From positions 1 through 18,856 of the forward strand of contig JADHTP010000028.1 of assembly GCA_016784945.1 (NCBI GenBank): 18,856 nt of DNA. The letters are read 5' to 3'. The notes under the pieces were generated by a model. It was not told the origin of the DNA and ran no database searches. It was given only the letters and a program-made list of their open reading frames with translations. Each line of letters opens with the position of its first letter. The first letter of the stretch is position 1. The DNA is from Deltaproteobacteria bacterium. GTDB taxonomy: Bacteria; Myxococcota_A; UBA9042; DTJE01. This document shows, piece after piece, positions 1 to 9,700 of the stretch. The translations under genes and the position numbers were made by a program.

Positions 1-632
1 CCACGTTCACCGAACCCCTCGCCTTCGGGTTGATCGAGCCGCCGGGCGCCCTGGGGGCCGACATCGCCGCCGGCGAAGGACAATCCATGGGCCTGTCCCT
101 GTCATTCGGCGGCCCGTACGTGGGCCTGTTCGCCGTCAGGTCGGCCCTGGTCAAGTTCATGCCGGGCCGGCTGGTGGGAATGACCAGCGATGCCCGGGGC
201 AATTCCTGCTACACGCTCACCCTGGCGGCCCGCGAGCAGCACATCCGCCGCGCGCGCGCCAGTTCCAACATCTGCACGAACGAGGGTCTGTGCGCCACAA
301 CGGTGGCGATCTACCTGTCCATGCTGGGACGGGAGGGACTCCCGCGGCTCGCCCTCTACAACCACCACCGGGCCGACCGCCTGAAATCGATCCTGGCCGC
401 CTCGCCGGGACTGTCCATTGCCTTCGATGGCCCCACCTTCAACGAGTTCGTGGTCCGCATGCCCGGCCCCGCCGACCGGGTGGTCGAGCGTCTCTCCGCC
501 GACGGGCTGGCGCCGGGATTCCCGCTGGGCGCCGCCTATCCGGAACTGGATGATTGCCTGCTGGTCAGTGTCACCGAACGGAAATCCGATGACGACTTCG
601 AGCGGCTGGCCCGTGCCTTGCGTTCGACTTGA
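1..632 (+). CDS. gcvPA: Glycine dehydrogenase (decarboxylating) subunit 1, 3' part
   Basis: This is the C-terminal ~209 residues of the alpha subunit of the split P-protein of the glycine cleavage system; the gene runs off the left edge and its reading frame begins at base 3. With GcvPB and PLP the enzyme decarboxylates glycine and passes the aminomethyl group to lipoylated H-protein in the cytoplasm. Family-typical stretches are seen: GLIEPPGALGADI, then a GEGQS..G..LSFGGPY block, RLVGMTSDA, and REQHIRRARASSNICTN. The stop TGA is at 630-632 and lies inside an 11-bp direct repeat that flanks the adjacent insertion. No gcvPB follows, although the two subunits are often adjacent in other genomes. 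The PLP lysine is not expected in this subunit. Confidence 0.95.
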   Translation, partial: TFTEPLAFGLIEPPGALGADIAAGEGQSMGLSLSFGGPYVGLFAVRSALVKFMPGRLVGMTSDARGNSCYTLTLAAREQHIRRARASSNICTNEGLCATTVAIYLSMLGREGLPRLALYNHHRADRLKSILAASPGLSIAFDGPTFNEFVVRMPGPADRVVERLSADGLAPGFPLGAAYPELDDCLLVSVTERKSDDDFERLARALRST

Positions 633-635
633 CGG
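625..635 (+). repeat. Left copy of 11-bp direct repeat (probable target-site duplication)
   Basis: CGACTTGACGG is identical to 802-812. It overlaps the last codons and the stop of gcvPA. Confidence 0.7.
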
Positions 636-801
636 TAGTGGGTCAGTCTTTATCTGATGGTTTATGGAGTGCGCAAGCTTGCTTGCGCTTTTTCCCGGCG
701 GAGCAAGCTCCGCCGAACCAGAGCGGTGGCAAGCCACCGCACTCCAAAACGGCGCACACGGTTATGGCGACGAATCAGTGACCGACAGACTGACCCACTG
801 C
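636..801. mobile_element. MITE-like non-autonomous insertion, 166 bp
   Basis: Perfect 13-bp inverted repeats (AGTGGGTCAGTCT at 637-649 and its complement at 787-799) bound a 166-bp segment. The 11-bp sequence CGACTTGACGG stands directly outside on both sides (625-635 and 802-812), as expected of a target-site duplication. The interior is non-coding and holds a three-hairpin cloverleaf (665-746). The duplication includes the gcvPA stop codon, so the gene keeps its end. No transposase is encoded, so it would need one in trans. The TIR can be stretched to 16 bp with one mismatch by overlapping the direct repeats, so the exact edge is uncertain by 1-3 nt. Confidence 0.7.
665..746. repeat. Cloverleaf of three hairpins closed by an outer stem
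   Basis: Outer stem TGGAGT (665-670) pairs with ACTCCA (741-746). Inside are three perfect hairpins, each with an 8-bp stem and a 2-nt loop: 671-688 (GCGCAAGC, loop TT), 697-714 (GGCGGAGC, loop AA) and 723-740 (GCGGTGGC, loop AA). Hairpins 1 and 3 abut the outer stem without a gap. The structure forms equally on either strand. The conserved TGGAGTGC...GCACTCCA ends resemble palindromic intergenic repeats that I recall from several bacterial phyla, though I cannot confirm that here. Confidence 0.85.
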
Positions 802-812
802 CGACTTGACGG
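802..812 (+). repeat. Right copy of 11-bp direct repeat (probable target-site duplication)
   Basis: CGACTTGACGG is identical to 625-635 and sits immediately outside the right inverted end of the insertion. Confidence 0.7.
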
Positions 813-863
813 ATTGCACTACAGGAATAGAATCGGCAATGACCGTAGCGTAAGAGGTGTCGG

Positions 864-1250
864 GTGGCCTTTAGACCCCTGGGTACGTTTCTCGCAATCA
901 TGCTGCTGGCAGCCCTGGTCCCCGGATGCGAATCCAAGGACCCGTTCGAGGCCTGCGTCATGAGCGAGAAGATGAAGGACGACTGCGACTTCGACTCGCT
1001 CGTTCAGCATTGCGAGGATCTGGAAACCACCTGCTACGCCTCCTGCATGGTGGCGGACCACCCGCAGTGCCTGGATGGGCCCTGCATGATCTATCAATTC
1101 CGTCTGCTGGGTTCGAAGGACACCTACAAGAGTACGCCTTTCTGCACCGAGGAGTGCAACGTGGCGGAGGACTGCCCCGGCGGTTCCACGTGCCTGCCCT
1201 TCCTGAACCAGTTCTTCTGCATCCCCGACGAGCACATCATTCCCAAATAG
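864..1250 (+). CDS. Cys-rich lipoprotein, unknown function
   Basis: 128 residues from a GTG start with AGAGG about 7 nt upstream. An Arg-bearing N-terminus and hydrophobic stretch (residues 5-20) lead to the lipobox LVPGC, giving a predicted lipidated Cys22, so the protein should be membrane-anchored outside the cytoplasm. The mature part has 12 further cysteines (31, 41, 50, 57, 61, 69, 74, 94, 98, 104, 110, 119), an even number compatible with six disulfides. The C-terminal pattern CTEEC....DCPGGSTC resembles small Cys-rich modules common in exported proteins of Myxococcota-like bacteria; this is resemblance, not a family assignment. It lies just beyond the insertion and converges with the next gene. 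Confidence 0.8.
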   Translation: MAFRPLGTFLAIMLLAALVPGCESKDPFEACVMSEKMKDDCDFDSLVQHCEDLETTCYASCMVADHPQCLDGPCMIYQFRLLGSKDTYKSTPFCTEECNVAEDCPGGSTCLPFLNQFFCIPDEHIIPK

Positions 1251-1392
1251 CTTCAATTAACATGGCATCCTTACCGTTCGTCTCGTCTTGTCGGCTTGCT
1301 TGAACCGTCTTGCCGGACCAACCCGCACGACAATTCTTCGGCGAACGTCGGCGTCGGACCTGCTAATTGAAGCGCAGAGAAAGCTAGAGGTG

Positions 1393-1869
1393 CTAGAGAC
1401 CACCGATGATGCGCCAGACACCGTCTTCCCTGACGAATTCGAGGCGGTTGAAGTTATTCTTCGAGACCCAGCGGTCCTTGCCGCCGTCCACGTAGAAGAA
1501 TTTGTACCAGTATTCGAATTCCGCAAAGGCCCTTCCCTCCCCCTGGAACGTGATGTTCCTGAGGATGATCTGGTACTGGACGGACTTCACTTCGTCCCGG
1601 AGGTTGGGCAGCACCCGGCTCTCCAGGTAGTCGTAACCATAGTCGTCTTCCGATTCGGCCGTGGTGCCCGCGTTGGCGAAGTAGCGCCGGGAGATCATCT
1701 CCTTGAGGCTTGCCATGTCGCGCTTTTCCACGGCCTGGCGGTACTGCTCCACGAGATTCGCGATCTCGCGGTTCCCGTCCGTGTCCTCGACCTTGTGGGT
1801 TCCCTGGATGAACTTCGGGCCGCAGGCGACCAGCAGGACCACAGGGAACAGCAGGAATCTGGCTTTCAT
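1393..1869 (-). CDS. Lipoprotein with probable NTF2-like domain
   Basis: 158 residues starting at the ATG whose first codon is 1867-1869; a GGAGGGAG ribosome site 5-6 nt upstream favours it over an in-frame start 27 nt earlier. The signal peptide MKARFLLFPVVLLVAC has a lipobox LVAC with Cys16. After a polar linker, residues ~33-158 show the NTF2/SnoaL-type layout: helix with YRQAVEKRDMASLKEMIS, a YDYLE segment, then beta strands ending in EFEYWYKF, LEFVREDGVWRIIGG. The final W-x-I strand is typical of the fold. No enzymatic role can be read; many such lipoproteins are binding or stress-associated proteins. Confidence 0.8.
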   Translation of the reverse strand: MKARFLLFPVVLLVACGPKFIQGTHKVEDTDGNREIANLVEQYRQAVEKRDMASLKEMISRRYFANAGTTAESEDDYGYDYLESRVLPNLRDEVKSVQYQIILRNITFQGEGRAFAEFEYWYKFFYVDGGKDRWVSKNNFNRLEFVREDGVWRIIGGL

Positions 1870-1950
1870 CGGGGCTCCCTCCAAACAGCGCAACAAGAAT
1901 AGGTTCAGGCCGCGGGACTGTCAAATGGGTCAACGGTTGGAAACCACACC

Positions 1951-3741
<1,791 letters not shown>

Positions 3742-3805
3742 CTGGTCTCCTGTGCGTTCCTTCCCGCCTGCCGTCGTGGTGGACGGGGTTCGTGAGCCGA
3801 CGGCG

Positions 3806-3814
3806 TTTATACCA
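3806..3814 (-). promoter_or_regulatory. Candidate extended -10 promoter for aspS
   Basis: Read on the minus strand, these nine bases are TGGTATAAA, an extended -10 (TGNTATAAT-like) element. It lies about 65 nt before the aspS start codon. No good -35 is seen, as is common for extended -10 promoters. It directly abuts the hairpin at 3816-3838. Confidence 0.4.
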
Positions 3815-3815
3815 G

Positions 3816-3839
3816 AAAAAGGTGTCAGCCACCTTTTTT
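3816..3839. terminator. Terminator-like hairpin between divergent genes
   Basis: AAAAAGGTG (3816-3824), loop TCAGC, CACCTTTTT (3830-3838) plus one more T. The stem is 9 bp with a T run on the plus strand and a mirrored A run, so it could act in both directions. It ends only 14 nt before the start codon of the kinase gene. Any plus-strand promoter upstream would place it in the 5' leader. It could be a leader attenuator, an insulator against divergent readthrough, or a dispersed palindromic repeat. Confidence 0.55.
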
Positions 3840-3853
3840 GTCACGAGGGGGAT

Positions 3854-4708
3854 ATGATTCCGTGGATGGGAAACGGCTTCACCATTGACGCTGCGGGAAC
3901 CGGTCTGCGGGTCACCGCCGATGACCACGGGTTGGAAAAGGCCATCGCCGATCGGTACGCCGCCTTCCCCTTCGCCGGTCGGCCCGACCTGGAAGTCCAT
4001 GTAACGACCCGACCCGTGCCCGATTCGGAGGAACTGGATCGTCTGGGCGTGCAACACACGCTCAACCGGGCCGATCGCCTCTACCTGAGGGACCGGACGT
4101 TCTGCGGCGTGCTCCACCCCGACGGGCGCCCGGGCTCCATCCAGGTGGCGGAATCGGACCCGGTGACGGCCTTCGGGCTGTCCTTTCGCCACCTTTTCAC
4201 ACGACTGGCCGTGGACAACGGCTGGACTTTCGTCCACGCCGCCGGGATCCTGCGGGACCACAGGGCCTATCTGTTCGCCGGGCCGTCGGGCGCCGGCAAA
4301 TCCACCATCGCGGGAATGCTGGACCCGCTCCCCGTCATTCACGACGATCAGTTGTTCCTCCACGTGGGTGACCAGGGCCCCTGCATCCGGGCGGTCCCGT
4401 TCATGGGGAACAGCGCGTTCGTTCACGACCGGACCGGCTGCTGGCCCGTGGAAGCCGTCCACTTCCTGCGCCAGGACACGTCCGCTTTCCTTGTCCCGAT
4501 GGCCCCTGCCATGGCCCTTGCCAGGATCCTGGCCGTGCCCCTCGATGGCCTGGGCGCCGAGCCCACCGACGCCTTCATGGAAACCGTCCGCATCGGCATG
4601 GAGCGGTGCCGGGAACTGGTCCAGGCGTCCCGTTGCAGCGAACTGCACTTCACACTGTCGGAACTGCCCGAGGGCATCACCCGCCCGGATGGGGAAGGAA
4701 CGTCATGA
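3854..4708 (+). CDS. HPr kinase-like (HprK-related) protein
   Basis: 284 residues from ATG with GAGGGG just upstream; an in-frame ATG at 3866 is the alternative. The C-terminal half carries the HprK-type nucleotide fold: FVHAAG at 127-131, the Walker A loop GPSGAGKS at 143-150, and a DD acidic pair at 164-165 (VIHDDQL). It has no separate HPr-type regulatory domain. HprK-related proteins of this size occur beside PqqD-like genes in 'HPr-rel-A' neighbourhoods, and in lasso-peptide clusters such kinases phosphorylate the peptide's C-terminal Ser. Its last four bases overlap the next start (ATGA), and it is the first gene of the operon. A phosphotransferase acting on the small peptide is inferred; a nucleotide-binding role without peptide phosphorylation is possible. 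Confidence 0.8.
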   Translation: MIPWMGNGFTIDAAGTGLRVTADDHGLEKAIADRYAAFPFAGRPDLEVHVTTRPVPDSEELDRLGVQHTLNRADRLYLRDRTFCGVLHPDGRPGSIQVAESDPVTAFGLSFRHLFTRLAVDNGWTFVHAAGILRDHRAYLFAGPSGAGKSTIAGMLDPLPVIHDDQLFLHVGDQGPCIRAVPFMGNSAFVHDRTGCWPVEAVHFLRQDTSAFLVPMAPAMALARILAVPLDGLGAEPTDAFMETVRIGMERCRELVQASRCSELHFTLSELPEGITRPDGEGTS

Positions 4709-4968
4709 ACCAGAATCCAAAAAAGGCCGAGGACTGCGCCTTCAACCGCGTGGCCGGCGAAACGGTGGTGGTCAAGGCCACCGACGGCACGGTCACGGTT
4801 CTCAACCGGCTGGGAGGCGAGATCTGGGACCTGTGCGACGGGGCCACGAGCCTGGACGACATCATCCACACCCTCGGCCAGGCCTATGACCAGCCGGCGG
4901 AAACCATCCGGGAGGAAGTGGGCCGTTTCATGGACTCCATGCTGGAAAAAGGCATAATCACCCGATGA
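4705..4968 (+). CDS. PqqD-like peptide-binding protein (RRE)
   Basis: 87 residues, starting at the ATG that overlaps the kinase stop by 4 bp. The pattern matches PqqD: N-terminal beta hairpin, TVTVLNRLGGEIWDLCDG at residues 29-46, then helices TSLDDIIHTLGQAYDQ and a winged-helix end IREEVGRFMDSMLEKGIITR. PqqD and its relatives (RiPP recognition elements) bind the leader of a precursor peptide and present it to a radical SAM enzyme. Its stop overlaps the radical SAM start by 4 bp, so the two should be made in fixed ratio. This gene is the strongest hint that the operon acts on a peptide. Confidence 0.88.
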   Translation: MNQNPKKAEDCAFNRVAGETVVVKATDGTVTVLNRLGGEIWDLCDGATSLDDIIHTLGQAYDQPAETIREEVGRFMDSMLEKGIITR

Positions 4969-6026
4969 GTTCCCAGTCCTTCGACGACGTGGTGCGCAAC
5001 GCCATGGCGGCAGCCATCCCGTTGACGGCCCACGTGATGGTGACCGAGCGGTGTGACCTGAACTGTCGGCACTGCTACCTGCCGGCCCACCGACGCAAGG
5101 ACAGTCTTACCCTGACCGAGTTCGACGACATCCTGGGCCAGTTGAGGGAGGCCGGCACCCTGTTCATCACCCTGTCCGGGGGCGAATGCCTGGTACACCC
5201 CGATTTTTTCCCCATGGCGCGCCTGGTGAGGGACCACGTCCTGGCCTTGCGGATTTATTCCAACGGCAACGGTATCGACGGGGAAACGGCCCGCCGTCTG
5301 GCCAGGCTTCACCCCATGGAGATCGATATCAGCCTCTACGGCGCCGACGCCGCTTCGCACGACGCCATCAGCGGGGTCAAGGGATCGTTCGACAGGGCGA
5401 CCGGGGCCATCCGGGACCTGGTGGGCCGGGGTGTCCGCGTGCAGGTGAAGGCGCCTCTCATGCGGGCGAACTTCGCGCAGTGCGAAGGTCTTTGGGACCT
5501 GGCCGAGTCCCTGGGTGCCAGCTTTCACGCCAGCCCCTACCTCTACCCGCCGCAGGGGGATCAGACCCGCTGCGAGGCCATGACGTGCAGCGGGGTGGAA
5601 CTGGAGTCGGTGTTCGCGGTGCTCGAGACCGGGAAACCGGATGAAGCCGCCCCCCCACCGTCGGAGGCCAAGGGTTTGTGCGGCGCGGGGATCAACTACG
5701 TTGCAATAGGGCCGGACGCCAGCGTCTATCCTTGTCCCATGTTCGGCGAGGCCGTGGGAAACCTGCGGGAAAGCCGTTTCGCGGACATCTGGAAAAACGC
5801 GCGTCTCCTGGCGGACCTGCGGACTCTTTCCCGGGGAGACCTGGCAAAATGCCGCGACTGCGCCGACTACACCCTGTGCAACCGCTGCCTCGCGGCGGTC
5901 CACACCGCCACGGGGACCTTGAACGGCCCCGACGAGCAGGCCTGCCGGATCGCCCGCATCCGTTCCACCGGACGCGAACGGGACGGGGCGACTTCGGCTT
6001 TGGAAGTCACCCGTAAATTAATGTAG
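4965..6026 (+). CDS. Radical SAM/SPASM protein, probable peptide-modifying enzyme
   Basis: 353 residues. The CX3CX2C site for the SAM-binding [4Fe-4S] cluster is C30, C34, C37 (CDLNCRHC), followed by SGGE at 71-74. The C-terminal SPASM-type region has C239, C257, then C296, C299, C305, C308 (CX2CX5CX2C) and C327, enough for one or two auxiliary clusters. Enzymes of this architecture make thioether, C-C or related crosslinks in ribosomal peptides, or mature enzyme subunits. It is coupled to the PqqD-like gene by an ATGA overlap, and 48 nt separate it from the small peptide gene. The reaction type cannot be told from sequence alone. Confidence 0.9.
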   Translation: MSSQSFDDVVRNAMAAAIPLTAHVMVTERCDLNCRHCYLPAHRRKDSLTLTEFDDILGQLREAGTLFITLSGGECLVHPDFFPMARLVRDHVLALRIYSNGNGIDGETARRLARLHPMEIDISLYGADAASHDAISGVKGSFDRATGAIRDLVGRGVRVQVKAPLMRANFAQCEGLWDLAESLGASFHASPYLYPPQGDQTRCEAMTCSGVELESVFAVLETGKPDEAAPPPSEAKGLCGAGINYVAIGPDASVYPCPMFGEAVGNLRESRFADIWKNARLLADLRTLSRGDLAKCRDCADYTLCNRCLAAVHTATGTLNGPDEQACRIARIRSTGRERDGATSALEVTRKLM

Positions 6027-6074
6027 TATTGATGGTTGAATTTCTTGGCGGACCCATTGGGAGGCCACTGATCC

Positions 6075-6266
6075 ATGAAAAACGAAGCGGGAAGCACTCG
6101 GGGAGAGGTCAATCGCCTGGAAGACAGTGGCAGCAGGTCGCCTGACTGTGGGAAATGGGAAACTCCCCGGATCCTCTGGACCGGCAAGATCCAGACGCTG
6201 GCCTACCAATGCTCGAGCGGTCCCGCGCCGGTCAGCGGGTCACCGACCGAAGGTTGTCCCCCTTGA
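6075..6266 (+). CDS. 63-residue Cys/Pro peptide, candidate RiPP precursor
   Basis: ATG at 6075 has GGGAGG (6059-6064) 10 nt upstream, and the stop TGA (6264-6266) stands 1 nt before the GTG start of the peptidase gene, so the ORF fills the operon gap exactly. The first ~26 residues are charged (leader-like). Then comes GKWETPRILWTGKIQTLAYQ (26-45), whose W-x-x-P-x-I opening is like that of many precursor leaders, and a small-residue tail with C46, Ser/Gly/Pro and C61 (ending CPP). A third Cys is at 25. No signal peptide is present. It lies between a PqqD/radical SAM pair and a peptidase. I do not recognise the family firmly. Alternatively it is a non-coding leader for the next genes. Confidence 0.55.
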   Translation: MKNEAGSTRGEVNRLEDSGSRSPDCGKWETPRILWTGKIQTLAYQCSSGPAPVSGSPTEGCPP

Positions 6267-6267
6267 G

Positions 6268-6741
6268 GTGTCGTTTTCGTTGAGACATTTCGCTACAACA
6301 ACGGCACTGGTCGGGCAACTGGCCAGGAGCGGACACGAAGTGTCCGCCAGGGTGTCCGGTGACAGCATGGCGCCTGGCATGATGGACGGTGACGAGGTTC
6401 GCCTGCGCCGCGTGGAACCGGAGGATGTGCGGCAAGGTGACGTGATCGCCTACGAGCGGGGCGGACGCCTCGTGCTCCACGCGCTCCACTTCACCCTGCG
6501 GTTGGGAAGACATCGCTGGCTGTTCCTGAAGGGCACGGCCAACCCCGTGGGTGATCGGCCGGTCTCCTGGGAAGACGTGGTAGGAAAAGTGACCAGTGTG
6601 TTTCGCGACGGAGTGGAAAGCCCCCTGGCCCCAGTCCAGGCGAGTTTCTTCGCCGGAGCGCGGGCCTGGTGGCATCTCGTCGAACCATCGCCGAGGCGCC
6701 TGCTGGCCCGGTTCAATTTCGTGAAAGGAGTATTTTTATGA
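6268..6741 (+). CDS. S26-family (signal peptidase-like) soluble peptidase
   Basis: 157 residues from GTG at 6268, 1 nt after the preceding stop; the frame stays open upstream to 6127, but that part is Arg/Pro/Ala-rich and overlaps the peptide gene. The S26 hallmarks are SGDSMAPGM with nucleophile Ser33, then GDEVRLRRV and QGDVIAYERGGRLVLH, and LKGTANPVGD at 87-96. Position 71 is His, the arrangement of the Ser-His (SipW/ER-type) branch rather than the Ser-Lys type. The usual KGD motif is KGT here. There is no N-terminal membrane anchor; the C-terminus is short and basic. It probably cleaves a leader from the peptide or processes the next protein. Its stop overlaps the next start (ATGA). Confidence 0.8.
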   Translation: MSFSLRHFATTTALVGQLARSGHEVSARVSGDSMAPGMMDGDEVRLRRVEPEDVRQGDVIAYERGGRLVLHALHFTLRLGRHRWLFLKGTANPVGDRPVSWEDVVGKVTSVFRDGVESPLAPVQASFFAGARAWWHLVEPSPRRLLARFNFVKGVFL

Positions 6742-9700
6742 GTCGTACAGGGCAATGGCTGGTGGGTGGCTTCCTTGCAGCCTGTCTCTTCGTGGCCGTA
6801 TCGCTGGCGAACGAAGGGCGGGCCATGGCCACGGCGTGCAGCCTGATGGACCTGGTCTGCTACTGCGAATCCGAAGCCGAGTGCACCGGCGGCAACATTT
6901 ACGGTTGCGTGGGTGTCCCGGTCCGTGAAATGCAGTGCGGCGTGGGCGGCGCCTCCTGCCAGCAGTTCGTCGGTTGCCAGGGCTTTACCAACGATACGGC
7001 CACGCTGTGCGCCCTGTCCGGCCCCGAGTATCGCTGCAGCAACCATCCCGCCAACGGGGGCAGCCTGGAGCAGTTCGAAGCAGCCTGCCAGGACTGCACC
7101 GGTTGCTACGACTACCAGAGTGGCTTTTCCGCCTGCCCGTCCCAGACCATCTGCTGGTATCCCAACGGCACCGGAAACGACGCCGAGTGCGGGACTCTGG
7201 CCGATCTGACCGAATTCACCGTGGTCCACCATGACGGCGCCAACGTGATCTCCTGGACCACGGCCACGGAACGGAACAACCTGGGCTTCAACGTGTACAA
7301 GGTGAAGGAAACCGGCGGCATCCTCCGGCGGGTCAACGGCACGTTCATCCTCGGCTCCATGAAGTCCCCGGCGGGCGAAAACTACCGCATCCGTGACCCC
7401 GAGGGTCGACCGGGGGACATCTATCGACTGGAATGGATTGACCACGACGGCCCCGTCCACTACCGGGGACCGGTGTCCGCCGTGGAAGGCAAGGTCGAGC
7501 CTCTTCGCAAGCGTTTCGACGCCCAGGCCATCCGCGCCGCCAGCCGGGACCGGCGGCGCGCCCTGGAGGCAACGGGTATCGTCACATCGGCCCTGACGTC
7601 CGGCGAATGCAAAGGACTCCGCCTCCTGGTGAACGAGGACGGATTGTACCGGGCCTCGGTGGCCGATCTCGATGCGGCGGGCCTGGACGTGTCCGGACTG
7701 GCCGCCGGTGACATCTCCCTCACTAGCCAGGGCGTGGCCGTGCCCTTCCGGGTCTCCGGTGACGGCGCCCTGACCAAGGACCACCGGATCGAATTCTATG
7801 GCATGGAAAGCACGAGTCCGTTGTCGGCGGAACAGGTCTATCTGCTCACTCCTTCGGACGAGGACTCCTCCCCGATGGCACAGATCGCCGCGGCCCCGGT
7901 GGCGGCGGGTGACTGGGCCGGTTCCTACGTGGCGACCCGTCGCTACGAGGAAAACCTCGAATACGCCCTGACGCCGGCCATCGACGACTTCTTCTACTGG
8001 TCCTACATCTATTACGATCACCCGGAAGAGGTATTCACCCTGCCGGTCAGCAACCCCGTGGTCGATCAGGGGACCTTCAGCCTGGTGGTGGACCTGGACG
8101 GGATCTCCGACAACCCCGACCTGGACCCCGATCACCATCACCAGGTCCTGTTCAACGGTAACCTGGTCAAGGACTTCACCTGGGAAGGCGTGGGCCTTTT
8201 CCGACTGGAAGAGGACCTGCCCTCAGCGTGGTTGAAGGACGGGGACAACACCGTGACGGTGAAGACCATCGACGACCTGGGAAGCCCCTATGACATGGTG
8301 GCCGTTGACGGCTTCACCCTGGTCTACGAACGGGCGTTTGCCGCCGAGGACGACCAGTTGGCCTTTGCCTGGTCCGGCGCCGAGCCCAACGTTCTGGTCG
8401 AAGGCTTCACATCGGCGGACGTGTCGGTGTTCGACCTGTCCGACCCGGGCTACCCGGTCCGGTTGACCGGCGTGGACGTGCAGCCCGCGGGCGACGGTTT
8501 CAGCGCGGCGTTCTCCACCGCCGGCGCCACGGCCGACAGCTCGTTCCTGGCGATCACGGACGGCGCGGTCAAGGCTCCCATGGGCATCGAGGCCCGGTAC
8601 CCCACGGACATCAAGGACGCCTCCAACGGCGCGGACCTGCTCATCGTGACCTTCGATGCCTTCGCGTCGGCCCTGGAGCCACTGGTCCAGTTGCGGCGCG
8701 ACCAGGGGTTCCGGGTGGCGGTGGTGGGCACCAGCGAGATCTTCGACGCCTTCGGTCACGGCGCCGTGAGCGACCAGGCCATCAAGGACTTCATCGCCTA
8801 CGCGGCGACCAAGTGGGAGGCCCCGGCCCCTGCAGGCGTCCTGCTGGTGGGCGACTCCACCAACGACCCGAAGGACTACCTGGACCTGGGGCTCGTCAAC
8901 TACGTGCCTTCCCACCCGGTGGAGTCCTCCCTGTGGGGCGGCACCACGTCGGACAACTGGTACGCCGACCTGGATGACGACGGAACCCTGGACACGGCCA
9001 TCGGCCGCCTGTCGGTGGCCACGGTGGAAGAAACCCAGCAGGCGGTGCAGAAGATCGTGGACTACGAAACGGGTGACTCCGCCCTGGCCGGTTCCCGCCG
9101 CGTGATCCTCATCGCGGACAAGACGGACCCCAAACGGAACGAGAACTTCGATGCCATCGTCGAGGACCTGGCGCAGGCGATTCCCGCTGGATACGACACC
9201 GTGGCCCTGTATGCCGACGATTTCGACACGGAATCCGCCGCACGCCAGGCCGTGAAGGACGAACTGGACAAGGGCAGCCTGCTGGTGGTCTACCTGGGCC
9301 ACGGCTCCGGGCTGTCCTGGGGGTCCACACCCCTGTTCGAGGCCAAGGACATCCAGGCCCTGCCCGACGGGGTCCATCAGCCTCTGGCCATCGCCCTGTC
9401 CTGCGTTAACGGGTACTTCACCTATCCGGGGCTGGACATCCTGGGCGAGGCCTTCGTGAAACCGGCGGACAGGGGCGCCATCGCCAGCTGGATGCCCGGT
9501 GACATCGGTCTGTCTTCCCGCCATGAACTGTTGATCAAGGCCTTTGTCGGAAACCTGTTCAGCGAGGGTGGCCTGTCCACGGGTGAGGCAGTCCGCCTGG
9601 CGCTCAACACACTGGCGGCATCGGGCGGAACCCACGACCGTGCCCTGGCAATGACCTTCGTGCTGCTGGGCGATCCCTCCCAGCAGCTCCACACCATCGA

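Noticed and set aside
864..1250. Cargo gene of the MITE-like insertion
   Set aside because: It lies wholly outside the right direct repeat (802-812).
1251..1392. Terminator between the two convergent lipoprotein genes
   Set aside because: Only a 9-bp inverted repeat 105 nt apart (1251-1259 and 1364-1372) is seen; there is no hairpin followed by a T run.
1288..1902. 204-codon plus-strand frame opposite the NTF2-like lipoprotein
   Set aside because: The minus strand has a lipobox signal peptide and a strong GGAGGGAG site; the plus-strand product has no recognisable feature.
6127..6267. Upstream extension of the S26 peptidase to ATG at 6127
   Set aside because: The extra 47 residues are Arg/Pro/Ala-rich without family features, and the region is better read as the 63-residue peptide with its own ribosome site.
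6450..8141. 563-codon minus-strand frame over the peptidase and protease genes
   Set aside because: Composition is that of an antisense shadow, and the plus strand has catalytic motifs and ribosome sites.
8223..9692. 489-codon minus-strand frame inside the C25 protease gene
   Set aside because: No motif or ribosome site; it mirrors the peptidase domain.
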